From Salinimonas profundi (GTDB taxonomy: Bacteria > Pseudomonadota > Gammaproteobacteria > Enterobacterales > Alteromonadaceae), in NCBI RefSeq assembly GCF_014750655.1, contig NZ_JABBXD010000001.1, forward strand, positions 107,002-171,001: DNA of 64,000 nt, in the 5' to 3' direction. Position numbers and translations under genes: made by a program. Of this stretch, positions 53,130 through 62,158 are shown piece by piece. Within the stretch, counting starts at the first letter, position 1; every line of letters starts with the position of its first letter. The notes under the pieces were generated by a model, which ran no database searches, was not told the DNA's origin, and saw only the letters and a list, made by a program, of their open reading frames with translations.

Positions 53130-54353
53130 ATGCATTTTGAGTATAACGACAAAACAACCACTCTTGCTAAAAAGCTCAGTGCTTTTATGGATAAGCACGT
53201 TTACCCGATAGAACAACGCTACACCCAAAGTTTCTCATCCAGTCCGACGCCGTGGAAAACGCCGGACATTATTGATGAACTTAAGAAAAAGGCTAAGGCC
53301 GAAGGGTTATGGAACCTCTTTTTACCCGAAGAGTACCTGCCTTATGGGGCAGGTTTGACAAATCTGGAGTATGCCCCGCTTTGCGAGATAATGGGGCGGG
53401 TACCGTTTTCATCAGAGATCTTCAATTGCAGCGCCCCTGACACCGGCAATATGGAGGTACTGGCAAAATACGGGACGGACGATCAAAAATCGAAATGGCT
53501 GGAGCCACTTCTTGAAGGCCGTATCCGGTCAGGCTTTGCGATGACTGAACCTGATGTCGCGTCAAGTGATGCCACAAATATCGAAACATCCATTCAAAAA
53601 GCGCAGGACAACTACGTTATCAATGGTCATAAATGGTACACCAGTGGTGCGATGAATGAAGACTGCAAAATTATGATTGTGATGGGCAAGACTGACCCGG
53701 ATGCGCCCAGACATAAGCAGCAGTCACAAATACTGGTCCCCATGGAGACGCCAGGGGTGACCGTAAAGCGTCCCATGGCAGCCATGGGCTACCTCGATGA
53801 GCCTGTTGGTCACGCCGAGATTGTTTTTGATAATGTCACGGTGCCAGCCGAGAACATTATCTTAGGTGAGGGGCGCGGCTTTGAGATTGCGCAGGGACGA
53901 CTCGGGCCGGGCCGTATTCATCATTGCATGCGCTTAATCGGGTGTGCGCAGCGCGCGCTTGATATGGCATGCCAGCGTGTCAATGAACGCGAGGCGTTTG
54001 GAAAACCACTGGCAAAGCAGCAATCTGTACGTGAGTCTATTGCCGAAATGCACTGTGACGTCGAGCAAGCGCGCTTGCTGACACTGAAAGCAGCAGATCA
54101 GATGGATCGTCATGGCAATAAGGTTGCCAAAGATCTTATCGCTGCCATAAAAATCGTCGCCCCGGCAATGGCGTGCAAGGTGATCGATGAAGCGATTCAG
54201 ATGCATGGCGCACTGGGAACCAGCCAGGACACACCGCTGGCTGGCATGTACGCCTATGCACGAACCATCAGACTGGCAGACGGGCCAGATCAGGTGCATA
54301 TGATGCAATTAGGCAAAAGTCTGATAGAACGGCATCAAAAGGAGGGAGCGTAA
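53130..54353 (+). CDS. Acyl-CoA dehydrogenase (ACAD10/11-like)
   Basis: 407 residues from the ATG at 53130 with AAAGGA 6-7 nt upstream. [16 protein letters not shown] and [10 protein letters not shown] (FAD-binding), [28 protein letters not shown] and the C-terminal [14 protein letters not shown] and [10 protein letters not shown] blocks resemble the dehydrogenase half of ACAD10/ACAD11. Its stop overlaps the start of an APH-type kinase gene (TAATG), matching the fusion of the same two domains in the animal proteins. Related bacterial pairs act on 4-hydroxyacyl-CoAs through a phosphorylated intermediate; that role is inferred. Confidence 0.88.
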   Translation: MHFEYNDKTTTLAKKLSAFMDKHVYPIEQRYTQSFSSSPTPWKTPDIIDELKKKAKAEGLWNLFLPEEYLPYGAGLTNLEYAPLCEIMGRVPFSSEIFNCSAPDTGNMEVLAKYGTDDQKSKWLEPLLEGRIRSGFAMTEPDVASSDATNIETSIQKAQDNYVINGHKWYTSGAMNEDCKIMIVMGKTDPDAPRHKQQSQILVPMETPGVTVKRPMAAMGYLDEPVGHAEIVFDNVTVPAENIILGEGRGFEIAQGRLGPGRIHHCMRLIGCAQRALDMACQRVNEREAFGKPLAKQQSVRESIAEMHCDVEQARLLTLKAADQMDRHGNKVAKDLIAAIKIVAPAMACKVIDEAIQMHGALGTSQDTPLAGMYAYARTIRLADGPDQVHMMQLGKSLIERHQKEGA

Positions 54354-55378
54354 TGAGCGTAAACCAGCTGGATATTGATGCCTTAAACAGCTACCTCAGC
54401 CGCAGCGCCAACAGTATTGGCGAGGTGACGGATTATAAGAAGTTTTCCGGGGGGCAGTCGAATCCCACATTTTTACTGACAACGGCATCGGGTAATGTGG
54501 TATTAAGGCGGCAGCCTCCGGGCAAGCTCTTAAAATCAGCGCATGCAGTGGATCGTGAATACCGGGTAATCGAAGCATTGCAGGATACCCGCGTTCCAGT
54601 GCCGGCGGTGCATCATTTTTGCAGAGATACTGAGGTGCTGGGCAGCATGTTTTACATCATGGAATATGTTTCAGGCGACATATTCTGGGATGCTGCACTT
54701 AAAGATATACCTGACAACCAGACTCGCGCGCACATGTATGACAATATGAATCAGGTGTTAGCTGATCTTCACGACGTCGATATTACCGCTGTGGGCCTGG
54801 ATGATTTCGGAAAACCCGGCAATTACTTTGCACGGCAGGTAGAGCGGTGGACCCAACAATACCGGGCATCGGAGACAACGCCTCAGCCGGAAATGGAAAA
54901 TTTAATTGATTACCTTAAGCAGAATCTGCCGGAAGATGATGGGCAGATATCACTGGTTCACGGGGATTTCCGGCTCGATAATATGATGTTTTCTGACCAG
55001 CGCGCTATTAACGCGGTGCTGGATTGGGAGTTATCCACCCTCGGCCATCCGTATGCCGACCTTGCTTATCAGTGTATGCAGTTAAGGCTACCGGCAAACC
55101 TGCCTCAGGCGCCAGGACTGGGAGGCCTGGACAGAGCTGCACTGGGCATCCCCAGTGAGCAAGATTATGTAGCTAAATATTGTGACAGGCGTAATCTGGC
55201 AGAGATAGATCGCTGGCCGTTTTATCTGGCTTTCAGTTTCTTCCGCTTAGCCGCCATTATTCAGGGCGTAGTCAAACGGGCACAAGAGGGGAATGCGTCC
55301 AGTGATAAAGCCAGAGAACTAGGCTCGATGGTCGCGCCACTTGCTGGTATGGCATTGAAAATTATAAGAAAGGAATAA
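54353..55378 (+). CDS. APH-type phosphotransferase (ACAD10/11-like kinase)
   Basis: 341 residues of the aminoglycoside-phosphotransferase/choline-kinase fold. FSGGQSNPTFLL (nucleotide loop), VLRRQPPGKLLKSAHAVDREYRV with the ATP-binding Lys/Arg and Glu, the catalytic VHGDFRLDNMMF (Brenner-type HGDxxxxN) and the metal site VLDWELSTLGHPYADLAY. These are the marks of the kinase domain of ACAD10/ACAD11 rather than antibiotic kinases. It is translationally coupled to the dehydrogenase gene and probably phosphorylates a hydroxyl group on an acyl-CoA. Confidence 0.88.
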   Translation: MSVNQLDIDALNSYLSRSANSIGEVTDYKKFSGGQSNPTFLLTTASGNVVLRRQPPGKLLKSAHAVDREYRVIEALQDTRVPVPAVHHFCRDTEVLGSMFYIMEYVSGDIFWDAALKDIPDNQTRAHMYDNMNQVLADLHDVDITAVGLDDFGKPGNYFARQVERWTQQYRASETTPQPEMENLIDYLKQNLPEDDGQISLVHGDFRLDNMMFSDQRAINAVLDWELSTLGHPYADLAYQCMQLRLPANLPQAPGLGGLDRAALGIPSEQDYVAKYCDRRNLAEIDRWPFYLAFSFFRLAAIIQGVVKRAQEGNASSDKARELGSMVAPLAGMALKIIRKE

Positions 55379-55381
55379 AGC

Positions 55382-56371
55382 ATGTCTGAACAACAAATGA
55401 AGGCAGTGGTCTGTCATGACTTCGGTCCACTTACAGACTTAAAGGTAGAAGAGATTGCGATCCCTGAAATTAAGCCTGAGCAAGTGCTCATTGAGGTAGA
55501 GGCTGCCGGGGTGAACTTTCCGGATGCACTGTTGGTTCAGGGCCTGTATCAGATTCAGCCTGAAACCCCGTTTACGCCAGGCTGTGAGGTTGCGGGGAAG
55601 GTGGTTAAGGTCGGAGACAGGGTTACGCATCTAACCCCCGGGCAGCGAGTTGTCGGGGTGTGTCAGATAGGGGGCTACGCGGAGCAGGTGGCTATCAATG
55701 CTGCACAAGTGATGCCCTTGCCTGACTTTATCCCGTCAGAAGAAGCGGCTGCGCTGGTAACTGCACACGCCACCGCACATCACGCGCTGAAACAACGCGC
55801 CCAGCTTCAGGCCGGCGAAACGCTGGTGGTTACCGGCGCTGCAGGTGGTACCGGTTTAGCCGCAGTCCAGATTGGCAAAGCGATGGGCGCGCGGGTAATA
55901 GCGGTGTGCTCCAGTGCACAAAAGCTGGAACTGGCGAAACAGCATGGAGCCGACGAGGGTATCAACTACACTGAAGAAGATCTTAAAGAAACGGTGAAAT
56001 CCCTGACTGACGGGAACGGGGCCGATGTGGTTTATGAGTGTGTGGGCGGCGATAGTTTTGATGCGATGAGCCGCGCCATGGCGTGGGGTGGCCGGTTATT
56101 GGTTGTCGGCTTTGCCAGTGGTCAGATCCCGCGATTACCGGTCAACCTCACCTTAGTCAAGGGCTATTCTGTGGTAGGTGTGTTCTGGGGCGTTTTTACC
56201 CAAAAACAGCCTGATGTCTTCGCTAGTAATATGAAGGAGCTTATGCACTGGTATCAGCAGGAACAGGTTAAAGTGGTTATTGATAAGCGGTTTTCACTGG
56301 ATGAGGCTACGCAGGCATTGCAATATATGACTGACAGAAAAGTGAAAGGAAAGGTTATTCTAACGATGTAA
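55382..56371 (+). CDS. NADPH:quinone oxidoreductase-family protein (MDR)
   Basis: 329 residues of the zinc-free medium-chain dehydrogenase/reductase family: N-terminal GroES-like domain with GVNFPDALLVQGLYQ and the TPGCEVAG block, then a Rossmann fold with TGAAGGTGLAAVQIGKAMGA. The substrate may be an enoyl or quinone compound. AGGA lies 8 nt before the ATG, and the gene follows the kinase by 3 nt, so it is part of the same operon. A hairpin terminator follows. Confidence 0.88.
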   Translation: MSEQQMKAVVCHDFGPLTDLKVEEIAIPEIKPEQVLIEVEAAGVNFPDALLVQGLYQIQPETPFTPGCEVAGKVVKVGDRVTHLTPGQRVVGVCQIGGYAEQVAINAAQVMPLPDFIPSEEAAALVTAHATAHHALKQRAQLQAGETLVVTGAAGGTGLAAVQIGKAMGARVIAVCSSAQKLELAKQHGADEGINYTEEDLKETVKSLTDGNGADVVYECVGGDSFDAMSRAMAWGGRLLVVGFASGQIPRLPVNLTLVKGYSVVGVFWGVFTQKQPDVFASNMKELMHWYQQEQVKVVIDKRFSLDEATQALQYMTDRKVKGKVILTM

Positions 56372-56389
56372 CTTTGTCGGAAACAAAAA

Positions 56390-56413
56390 AACAGCCCCCT
56401 GAAGGGGACTGTT
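56390..56413 (+). terminator. Terminator after the quinone oxidoreductase gene
   Basis: AACAG-C-CCCC-TGAA-GGGG-A-CTGTT: a 9-bp stem with one mismatch, followed by CTTCC rather than a T-run, 18 nt after the stop. It closes the phosphatase-dehydrogenase-kinase-oxidoreductase operon. Confidence 0.6.
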
Positions 56414-56659
56414 CTTCCATGCAGATGATATCTGCAAAACATACTGGCACGGCATCCTGCCATTTTAATATGTAAGTCGAAGCATCGGTAACAGCGACCC
56501 TGAAGAATTATCTGCAATAACACGATAATTGTGACGAAATCGTATTATTGATTGGGCGCTGCGAGATGCCCTTCTATTAAAGCTAGTTTTTCCGAATTAG
56601 GAAAGTAAGATGGTCATACTAAGGTATTATAAAAAATACCGTATTCTGCCAGTCTTTTG

Positions 56660-57427
56660 CTACCAGGCGCTCATCGCGCCATCGATAGCAACAGCTTGTC
56701 CACTCATAAATGAGTTTGCAGGAGATAACATCAACACCATTGCACTGACAACTTCCTGGGGATCAGCCATTCGCTTCATTGGACTTCCCATAACCAGCTG
56801 TGCGCGGCTTTCTTCTGAGGTAAATCCGCCTTTATCCAACAAGCTTGTCGGGCTGAAAAACGGGCAAATTGCGTTTACCTGAATATTTTTACGACCATAC
56901 TCTACCGCCGCCGTTTTGGTTAATCCGACCACGCCATGTTTGACCGCTGAATAGGGGGCGGCTTTGGGGGCGCCCCCCAGTCCTGCCATTGAACTGACGT
57001 TAAGAACGTGCCCTTTACCGTTACTTAGCATAGCAGGAATCTGATGTTTCATTCCCAAAAACACGCCCTTGAGATTCACATTGAACTGCTCATCAATAGT
57101 CTTTTCATCCAGTGTGTGCAAGGCGCCGGGGATATGTGCGATGCCGGCATTATTAACCGCTATATCCAGTTTCCCGTAACTTTCCACTGCCAGTTCAACG
57201 AGTGCTTTATGCGACGCTTCATCAGAGACATCAGCTGTCATACAGACGACATCGCCGCCAGCTTCGCGCAAATCTTTTACCGCCGCCGCCAGCAATTCTT
57301 CATTGATATCGGCAAGCACCAGTTTACAGCCGCGATAGGCGAGGGCATCTGCCAGCAGACGACCAAAACCATCTGCTGCGCCAGTGATGATCGCGACCTG
57401 GCCCTGAAAGTTAAGAAGTGGATCCAT
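56660..57427 (-). CDS. Short-chain dehydrogenase/reductase
   Basis: 255 residues from the ATG at 57427, which has AAGGA at 6 nt (the ATG at 57433 is only 1 nt from it). Classical SDR: TGAADGFGR cofactor loop, NNAGIAH, catalytic Ser in NVSSMAGLGG and YSAVKHGV (YxxxK). An Asp in VLADINEE after the second strand suggests NAD(H) preference. It is convergent with the operon to its left and divergent from the second acyl-CoA dehydrogenase; likely oxidises a 3-hydroxyacyl-type substrate, which is inference. Confidence 0.85.
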   Translation of the reverse strand: MDPLLNFQGQVAIITGAADGFGRLLADALAYRGCKLVLADINEELLAAAVKDLREAGGDVVCMTADVSDEASHKALVELAVESYGKLDIAVNNAGIAHIPGALHTLDEKTIDEQFNVNLKGVFLGMKHQIPAMLSNGKGHVLNVSSMAGLGGAPKAAPYSAVKHGVVGLTKTAAVEYGRKNIQVNAICPFFSPTSLLDKGGFTSEESRAQLVMGSPMKRMADPQEVVSAMVLMLSPANSFMSGQAVAIDGAMSAW

Positions 57428-57456
57428 GCTCATTCCTTCTTCATGTTGATTATCAT

Positions 57457-57481
57457 TAAGTAAATTTTTACTGCTTACTTA
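57457..57481. promoter_or_regulatory. Inverted repeat in the SDR/acyl-CoA dehydrogenase divergent region
   Basis: TAAGTAA-N11-TTACTTA, located 30 bp upstream of the SDR start, shares its half-site with the palindrome near the NtrC-type regulator. A second inverted pair, TGATACT/AGTATCA, lies at about 57511-57550. Either could be an operator for divergent control of the two genes. Confidence 0.3.
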
Positions 57482-57665
57482 GGAGAAAGTTTATTTAACG
57501 TTTCAGCAGTGATACTTCAGCATAACGCCGATAATGCGTCGGAGTATCAAAATTAGTGATAGTTGGCTATTAGCTCAATCAACTTGGCTGATTTGCTCAG
57601 CTTACTTACTATCTGACTATCCGGTGTCTCAGCACCATGGTCTGTAAGCACAAACAGGACTCACT

Positions 57666-59462
57666 ATGGAAAACTATCGTTCGCCGCAACGCGATGCGGC
57701 CTTTGTAGCCTATGAGCTATTCGACTTTCAATCTCATTACGACGCGTTGGATCTGGAAGATGTCAGCCCTGAGCTGGTTAAAGCGATTCATGCCGAAGCA
57801 GCAAAGTTTGCTGATAACGTACTGGCGCCTATCAATCAAAGTGGAGATCAGGAAGGATGTCGCTGGGAAGATGGTAAGGTAACCACGCCAAAAGGCTTTA
57901 AGGAAGCGTATCAACAGTACGTTGAAGGTGGATGGCCGAGTATGTCACACCCGACAGAGTGGGGCGGACAGGGTTTGCCTTATTCACTGGCCACATCCAT
58001 TGCTGAATTTTTCTCCGGCGCGAATCATTCCTGGGCGATGTATCCGGGCTTGTCGCAAGGCTGTATCTCTACCATTCTGGCGCACGGCACGCCGGCATTG
58101 AAGCAGCGTTTTCTGCCTAAGCTTATTGAAGGGAACTGGACGGGGACGATGTGTCTGACTGAAGCTCATTGCGGTTCAGATTTAGGTATGTTGCGGTGCA
58201 AAGCCGAGCCAAATGAAGATGGTTCGTATTCTATTACGGGCACCAAGATTTTTATCTCTGCCGGTGAGCATGACTTTGCAGACAACATTGTTCATATTGT
58301 TCTGGCCCGATTACCTGATGCGCCCGCCGGAACAAAAGGAATTTCGCTGTTTATTGTGCCAAAAGTTAATGTGAGTGAAGATGGTGAGCTGGCTGAACGT
58401 AATCAGGTGGAATGCGGTAGTATCGAACACAAAATGGGGATAAAGGCCAGTGCTACCTGTGTGATCAACTTCGACGGTGCAAAAGGTTATCTTATTGGTG
58501 AACCGAATCGTGGCCTGAACGGAATGTTCACGTTTATGAATATTGCTCGTATCGGTACAGGTCTGGAAGGCATGGCAGCGTCAGAAGCAGCGTTACAGGG
58601 CTCATTGCGGTATGCCAAAGATCGCACGCAGTTTCGTTCACCGACCCAAAGACAGGGGGAGCGCACCGCCGATCCTATCATCGTACATCCTGATGTCAGG
58701 CGCATGTTACTGACCCAAAAAGCATTCGCCGAAGGTAGCCGGGCGCTGGCTTACTATTGTATGCAGCAGGTCGATATTTCGCAGCGCAGTAAGGAGCCGG
58801 AATCTGTCCAATTGGCTGAGGCAAGATTGGCGTTACTCACGCCGATTGTTAAAGCATTTTTCACCGAAACTGCGCAGGAGGCAACCAGCCACGGGATACA
58901 GGTTTACGGTGGTCATGGTTATATCAGCGAATGGGGAATGGAGCAGCTGGCACGCGATACACGAATCAGCAGCCTTTACGAGGGCACTACAGGGATCCAG
59001 TCGCTGGATTTACTTGGTCGCAAGGTCCTCGGTTCAAAGGGCGAATTATTGGCTGTATTTTTAAAGGAAATCAGTGCGTTCTGTGACGCGTTAAACGCCG
59101 ATGAACAAACTGATTTGTGGCGTAAACAACTAGGGCAGGCCATGCAGCAGTGGCAAACGTTAACTGCCAGTGTGGGTAAGGCTGTAGGGACCAATCCTGA
59201 CGAACTGGGTGCTGCATCTGTCGATTATCTCATGTTCTCCGGCTACGTTACGCTGGCATACTACTGGCTGAGAATGGCGGTAGTGGCAAAACAAAAACTG
59301 GCTGAAGGCGCATCAGAAACCGACTTTTATCAGGGAAAAATTGCCACGGCAAAGTTTTACTTTTCCCGCTTGCTACCGCGGGCGCAGGCCCATGCGGCAG
59401 CGATAGAAGGTGGCGCAGATAGCCTGATGGAAATTGGTGAAGACATGTTCAAAGCGCAGTAA
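57666..59462 (+). CDS. Acyl-CoA dehydrogenase with C-terminal ACDH_C domain
   Basis: 598 residues, the long bacterial acyl-CoA dehydrogenase type. An N-terminal YELFDFQSHYDAL block, the core with TMCLTEAHCGSDLG and TKIFISAGEHD, HKMGIKASATCVINFDGAKG, and the catalytic-region VYGGHGYISEWGMEQLARDTRI with YEGTTGIQSLDLLGRK are characteristic. The extra C-terminal helical domain (about 470-598) is DUF-type ACDH_C. It oxidises saturated acyl-CoAs in the beta-oxidation pathway. It is divergent from the SDR gene and ends with a strong terminator. Confidence 0.92.
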   Translation: MENYRSPQRDAAFVAYELFDFQSHYDALDLEDVSPELVKAIHAEAAKFADNVLAPINQSGDQEGCRWEDGKVTTPKGFKEAYQQYVEGGWPSMSHPTEWGGQGLPYSLATSIAEFFSGANHSWAMYPGLSQGCISTILAHGTPALKQRFLPKLIEGNWTGTMCLTEAHCGSDLGMLRCKAEPNEDGSYSITGTKIFISAGEHDFADNIVHIVLARLPDAPAGTKGISLFIVPKVNVSEDGELAERNQVECGSIEHKMGIKASATCVINFDGAKGYLIGEPNRGLNGMFTFMNIARIGTGLEGMAASEAALQGSLRYAKDRTQFRSPTQRQGERTADPIIVHPDVRRMLLTQKAFAEGSRALAYYCMQQVDISQRSKEPESVQLAEARLALLTPIVKAFFTETAQEATSHGIQVYGGHGYISEWGMEQLARDTRISSLYEGTTGIQSLDLLGRKVLGSKGELLAVFLKEISAFCDALNADEQTDLWRKQLGQAMQQWQTLTASVGKAVGTNPDELGAASVDYLMFSGYVTLAYYWLRMAVVAKQKLAEGASETDFYQGKIATAKFYFSRLLPRAQAHAAAIEGGADSLMEIGEDMFKAQ

Positions 59463-59480
59463 TGTCTGAATACTAAAATC

Positions 59481-59505
59481 AAGGTCACCGGCGGTGGCCT
59501 TTTTT
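59481..59505 (+). terminator. Terminator after the long acyl-CoA dehydrogenase
   Basis: AAGGTCACC-GGC-GGTGGCCTT (one G-T pair) followed by TTTT, 18 nt after the stop. Confidence 0.88.
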
Positions 59506-59540
59506 GTGCGCGTCACAAACACAGGTTTCTGCGCTAACGG

Positions 59541-59563
59541 AAAAACCACCCGAAGGTGGTTTT
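59541..59563 (-). terminator. Terminator of the DUF3718 gene
   Basis: AAAACCACC-TTCG-GGTGGTTTTT on the minus strand, about 90 nt after the DUF3718 stop; the UUCG tetraloop is especially stable. It may work in both directions. Confidence 0.7.
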
Positions 59564-59574
59564 AGAATGAAGTC

Positions 59575-59596
59575 GCGGCCCCAGGGAGGGGGCCGC
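59575..59596. repeat. GC-rich hairpin
   Basis: GCGGCCCC-AGGGAG-GGGGCCGC is a perfect 8-bp GC stem lying between the DUF3718 stop and its terminator. It may stabilise the 3' end of that mRNA. Confidence 0.5.
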
Positions 59597-59652
59597 AGTG
59601 CGGGCGTTACCCCGCAACCATGTTGAATTGGTACATGGCTAATGTAACTGGT

Positions 59653-60048
59653 TTAGATACGGTCTGAAAGCTCATTGGCGATAGGGCTGCTCTGAAAACC
59701 ATTTTCAGCAATCCACGCCTGAAGCGTTTTACCGTCAGCTTCTGGGTTTTGAAGTTCACGAGAAGGCATTTTCTTTACAAGCAGCGTGCCTACATCAACA
59801 GCATTGCTTTCAATTGCAGTGCGGATAAGGCTTTTACCGTTGCAGCTCACACCGGCATAGTAATCGTGCAGCTTCAGGCGGTAATCCGACTGAACGGCGC
59901 GCATTTTCTTGCGTAATTCGCCTTTATCGTTTGCCTGTACAATTGTACAAATATTTGCCAATGCGTCCTCAACGCCTGCCTGAGCAGTACCTGAGAAGAT
60001 GAATGAAGCAGCAGCAACAGCTAAAGAGGTTTTAACGATTTTCAACAT
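59653..60048 (-). CDS. DUF3718 periplasmic protein
   Basis: 131 residues with a signal peptide to about residue 24 (AQA). ALANICTIVQANDKGELRKKMR, then YYAGVSCNGKSLIRTAIESNAVD and a two-Cys layout are DUF3718 features, a family of small periplasmic proteins found mostly in Alteromonadales. Function unknown. GGAAG lies 5 nt before the ATG. Followed by two hairpins. Confidence 0.82.
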   Translation of the reverse strand: MLKIVKTSLAVAAASFIFSGTAQAGVEDALANICTIVQANDKGELRKKMRAVQSDYRLKLHDYYAGVSCNGKSLIRTAIESNAVDVGTLLVKKMPSRELQNPEADGKTLQAWIAENGFQSSPIANELSDRI

Positions 60049-60283
60049 GGTTTCTTCCTAAATGCTTTGTTTTACCGAGCGGTTTGTTTGTTCGAGAGCA
60101 ATTAAACAAGAATAAGTTGATTGAAAAAACAGCAAGAGTAATACTTTGGTATTTAAATATATACTAAAAGAAGGGTTTTTGATTACTATTTTAAGTTAAC
60201 TTTATGATTTTTAAAATATTTTTATTTATACGTAAAATAGTGCTAGATTGATGCTTTTTGCTCAATTACGCGGTCAGGTGTAA

Positions 60284-60311
60284 GCGTATGCGATACGCAT
60301 TAATGCGTATC
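60284..60311. repeat. Three alternating GCGTAT/ATACGC arms
   Basis: GCGTAT-GCG-ATACGC is followed by ATTAAT and GCGTAT. The middle arm can pair with the left arm or with the right arm (GATACGCATTAATGCGTATC is a perfect 20-bp palindrome at 60292-60311), so two mutually exclusive hairpins are possible. It overlaps the stop codon of the TonB-like gene and has no T-run. Confidence 0.5.
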
Positions 60312-60797
60312 ACAGGGTAAAGCTGCAAACCGATCACAGCGCGTCTGGGCACTAGACTCCGTATCACCCATACAAAAATTGATTCGGAATTGCTTCACTT
60401 CATCACTTTTTTCAGCACCGGGCGGAACCTGCCACTTTATCAGCTTAGCGGGTTGTAAAAGCGTACTTGTCTTTAGGGTATCAGGCACTGAGCGTACGAC
60501 ATTGAGCGCCTTAACCTCACCATCTTTACTAATCCTGGTCTGGTACACTGCACAACCCTCTACACCCTTTAACGCCATAGATCTTGGATAGAGCAGGGGA
60601 TGGAAATTTGCCCGTTGCCAGGATGTCGGCGAAGTAGCTTCCTGAGACGCCTGTGCTGAAGCTTCCTTATCAAGGCTTGATGATAATTCCTGATAATGGG
60701 TCACCCCTACGCCTTGCTGAGCCATTGCCGGTGTTGCGCAACATATCAGCATTGCAGGAATTAATAAGCTGCTAAGTTTTAGCTTTAAGGCTGGCAT
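60300..60797 (-). CDS. Periplasmic protein with TonB C-terminal-like domain
   Basis: 165 residues: signal peptide to about residue 26 (AMA), a Ser/Ala-rich linker, then a TonB C-terminal fold with YPRSMALKGVEGCAVYQTRISKDGEV and LNVVRSVPD (about 70-150). Without an N-terminal membrane anchor it is not a classic energy transducer; such soluble proteins are common in Alteromonadales. Four Cys in the C-terminal part may form disulfides. GGAG lies 7 nt before the ATG. Confidence 0.7.
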   Translation of the reverse strand: MPALKLKLSSLLIPAMLICCATPAMAQQGVGVTHYQELSSSLDKEASAQASQEATSPTSWQRANFHPLLYPRSMALKGVEGCAVYQTRISKDGEVKALNVVRSVPDTLKTSTLLQPAKLIKWQVPPGAEKSDEVKQFRINFCMGDTESSAQTRCDRFAALPCDTH

Positions 60798-60906
60798 CCT
60801 GTAACTCCGGTATTCTGGGTAAGTCTCGACTATAACGTTGTGCCGGTGCAGATCGCAACAATCAAAATATAAGATTAAAGCGGTCAGTTAGCACCGGTAC
60901 TTGGTG

Positions 60907-61836
60907 CTAATGAGGCTGATAGACTTTTGCTACTTCAAAGATTTGTTCACGCATCCACAGATGTGCTTGATCGTGATCTGCGCTGACGTGCCAGTATAAA
61001 AAGTACTCGACGGCTGGTAGATCCAAGGGTAAAGGGTAAATCGCCAGATCATAATGCTTCGCCAGGTGGTAAGGCATACAGGCTATCAGGTCAGTTTTTA
61101 CGATAGCACTGGGTACTGTCAGAAAATGTTGACCCCGCATAACTACACGCCGCTTTTTGCCCAATTTATCCAGTGCAATATCAATCGGACCAGGCCCGCT
61201 CTTTCTGTGCGATACATGAATATGACCAAGCTTCAGGAAAGTGTCCAGGTCCAGACCATCGGTCAGTAAGGGATGGTCCGATCGTGCCAGCACGACAAAC
61301 TGGTCTTCGGCAATTTTTTGTTTGCACAGGTGAGGATCTGTAAAGGTTGATGCATCGGCAAAAAAGTCCAGGCTTCCACTGGCCATTGCCGATACCACCT
61401 GGCTGCGACTAATTTCGTAATTGGTAACACTGATCCCCGGTGAAACCTCCTGTAATCTGCCAATAAGCCGGGGCATGATGCTTACCTCCAACAAATCGCG
61501 ACTGGCAAAATTAAACGACTTTTCGGACGTCAGGGGATTAAATGTGTGGCTTTCCTGCACGCTGGTTCGCAAGAGCCGAAGTGCTTCTCTGGCTGGAACA
61601 ATAATATTCTGTGCAACCGGCGTGGGTGTCATACTATGCCCGGTTCTGACAAATAATGGATCGCTCAGCATATCCCGTAATCGGGCCAGCGAGTTACTTA
61701 CTGCTGGCTGAGTGATGCATAGCACATCTGCTGCCTTTGTCAGGCTACCCGCGGTATAAATGGCATCAAACACTGCAAACAGATTAAGATCAATTCGGTT
61801 AAGATTGATTGGCAGGGGTTGTTTTTCGCTGGACAA
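60907..61836 (-). CDS. LysR-family transcriptional regulator (NodD-like)
   Basis: 309 residues starting at TTG 61836 with GGAG 8 nt upstream. NLNRIDLNLFAVFDAIYTAGSL, then ITQPAVSNSLARLRD and a PLFVRTG motif place it in the NodD/LeuO-type branch of LysR proteins. The effector domain occupies about 95-300. The neighbours (TonB-like gene, entericidin-like gene) do not reveal the target. Confidence 0.85.
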   Translation of the reverse strand: MSSEKQPLPINLNRIDLNLFAVFDAIYTAGSLTKAADVLCITQPAVSNSLARLRDMLSDPLFVRTGHSMTPTPVAQNIIVPAREALRLLRTSVQESHTFNPLTSEKSFNFASRDLLEVSIMPRLIGRLQEVSPGISVTNYEISRSQVVSAMASGSLDFFADASTFTDPHLCKQKIAEDQFVVLARSDHPLLTDGLDLDTFLKLGHIHVSHRKSGPGPIDIALDKLGKKRRVVMRGQHFLTVPSAIVKTDLIACMPYHLAKHYDLAIYPLPLDLPAVEYFLYWHVSADHDQAHLWMREQIFEVAKVYQPH

Positions 61837-61939
61837 AAGCTGCTCCGTCAGGTTTAAATAACTATATCTTATAGATAAATGATTGCTGTATTCAACGTGT
61901 TTATAGCGGGATGGTTGTTTGAAGCCATTCTACCAATAA

Positions 61940-61963
61940 AAAAGGCCGCATCAGCGGCCTTTT
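61940..61963. terminator. Bidirectional terminator
   Basis: AAAAGGCCGC-ATCA-GCGGCCTTTT: a perfect 10-bp stem with A and T flanks, 18 nt after the stop of the leftward entericidin-like gene. Confidence 0.85.
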
Positions 61964-61980
61964 AAATCTTTGAAGCGCGA

Positions 61981-62133
61981 TTAGTTAGAGGCGTCTTCTG
62001 CGGTGTCTTCAACGGCTTCACCAGCTGACTGAATATCTTCACCAGCACCTTCGACGGTGGCGCAGCCGGTCAGCAGTGAGCCAAGAAAAGCCATCAGGAT
62101 AACCAGGTAACGTGCATTTGTTGCTACTTTCAT
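61981..62133 (-). CDS. Entericidin-like small lipoprotein
   Basis: 50 residues, ATG 62133 with AAGGA upstream, TAA 61981-61983. Signal with lipobox ending LLTGC (Cys at 24), then ATVEGAGEDIQSAGEAVEDTAED. The GAGxDIxxAGxAxExxA repeat is the entericidin EcnA/EcnB pattern. In E. coli EcnB is a lipoprotein induced in stationary phase and at high osmolarity and promotes lysis, opposed by EcnA. Here there is only one copy. It lies 25 nt after the MscS channel gene in the same direction, linking it to osmotic stress. A strong terminator follows. Confidence 0.82.
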   Translation of the reverse strand: MKVATNARYLVILMAFLGSLLTGCATVEGAGEDIQSAGEAVEDTAEDASN

Positions 62134-62158
62134 ACTATTTCCTTACTTTTGTTTGTGT

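Noticed and set aside
54353..55378. Aminoglycoside resistance gene
   Set aside because: It has the APH fold, but its motifs and its coupling to an acyl-CoA dehydrogenase match the ACAD10/11 kinase group, not antibiotic kinases.
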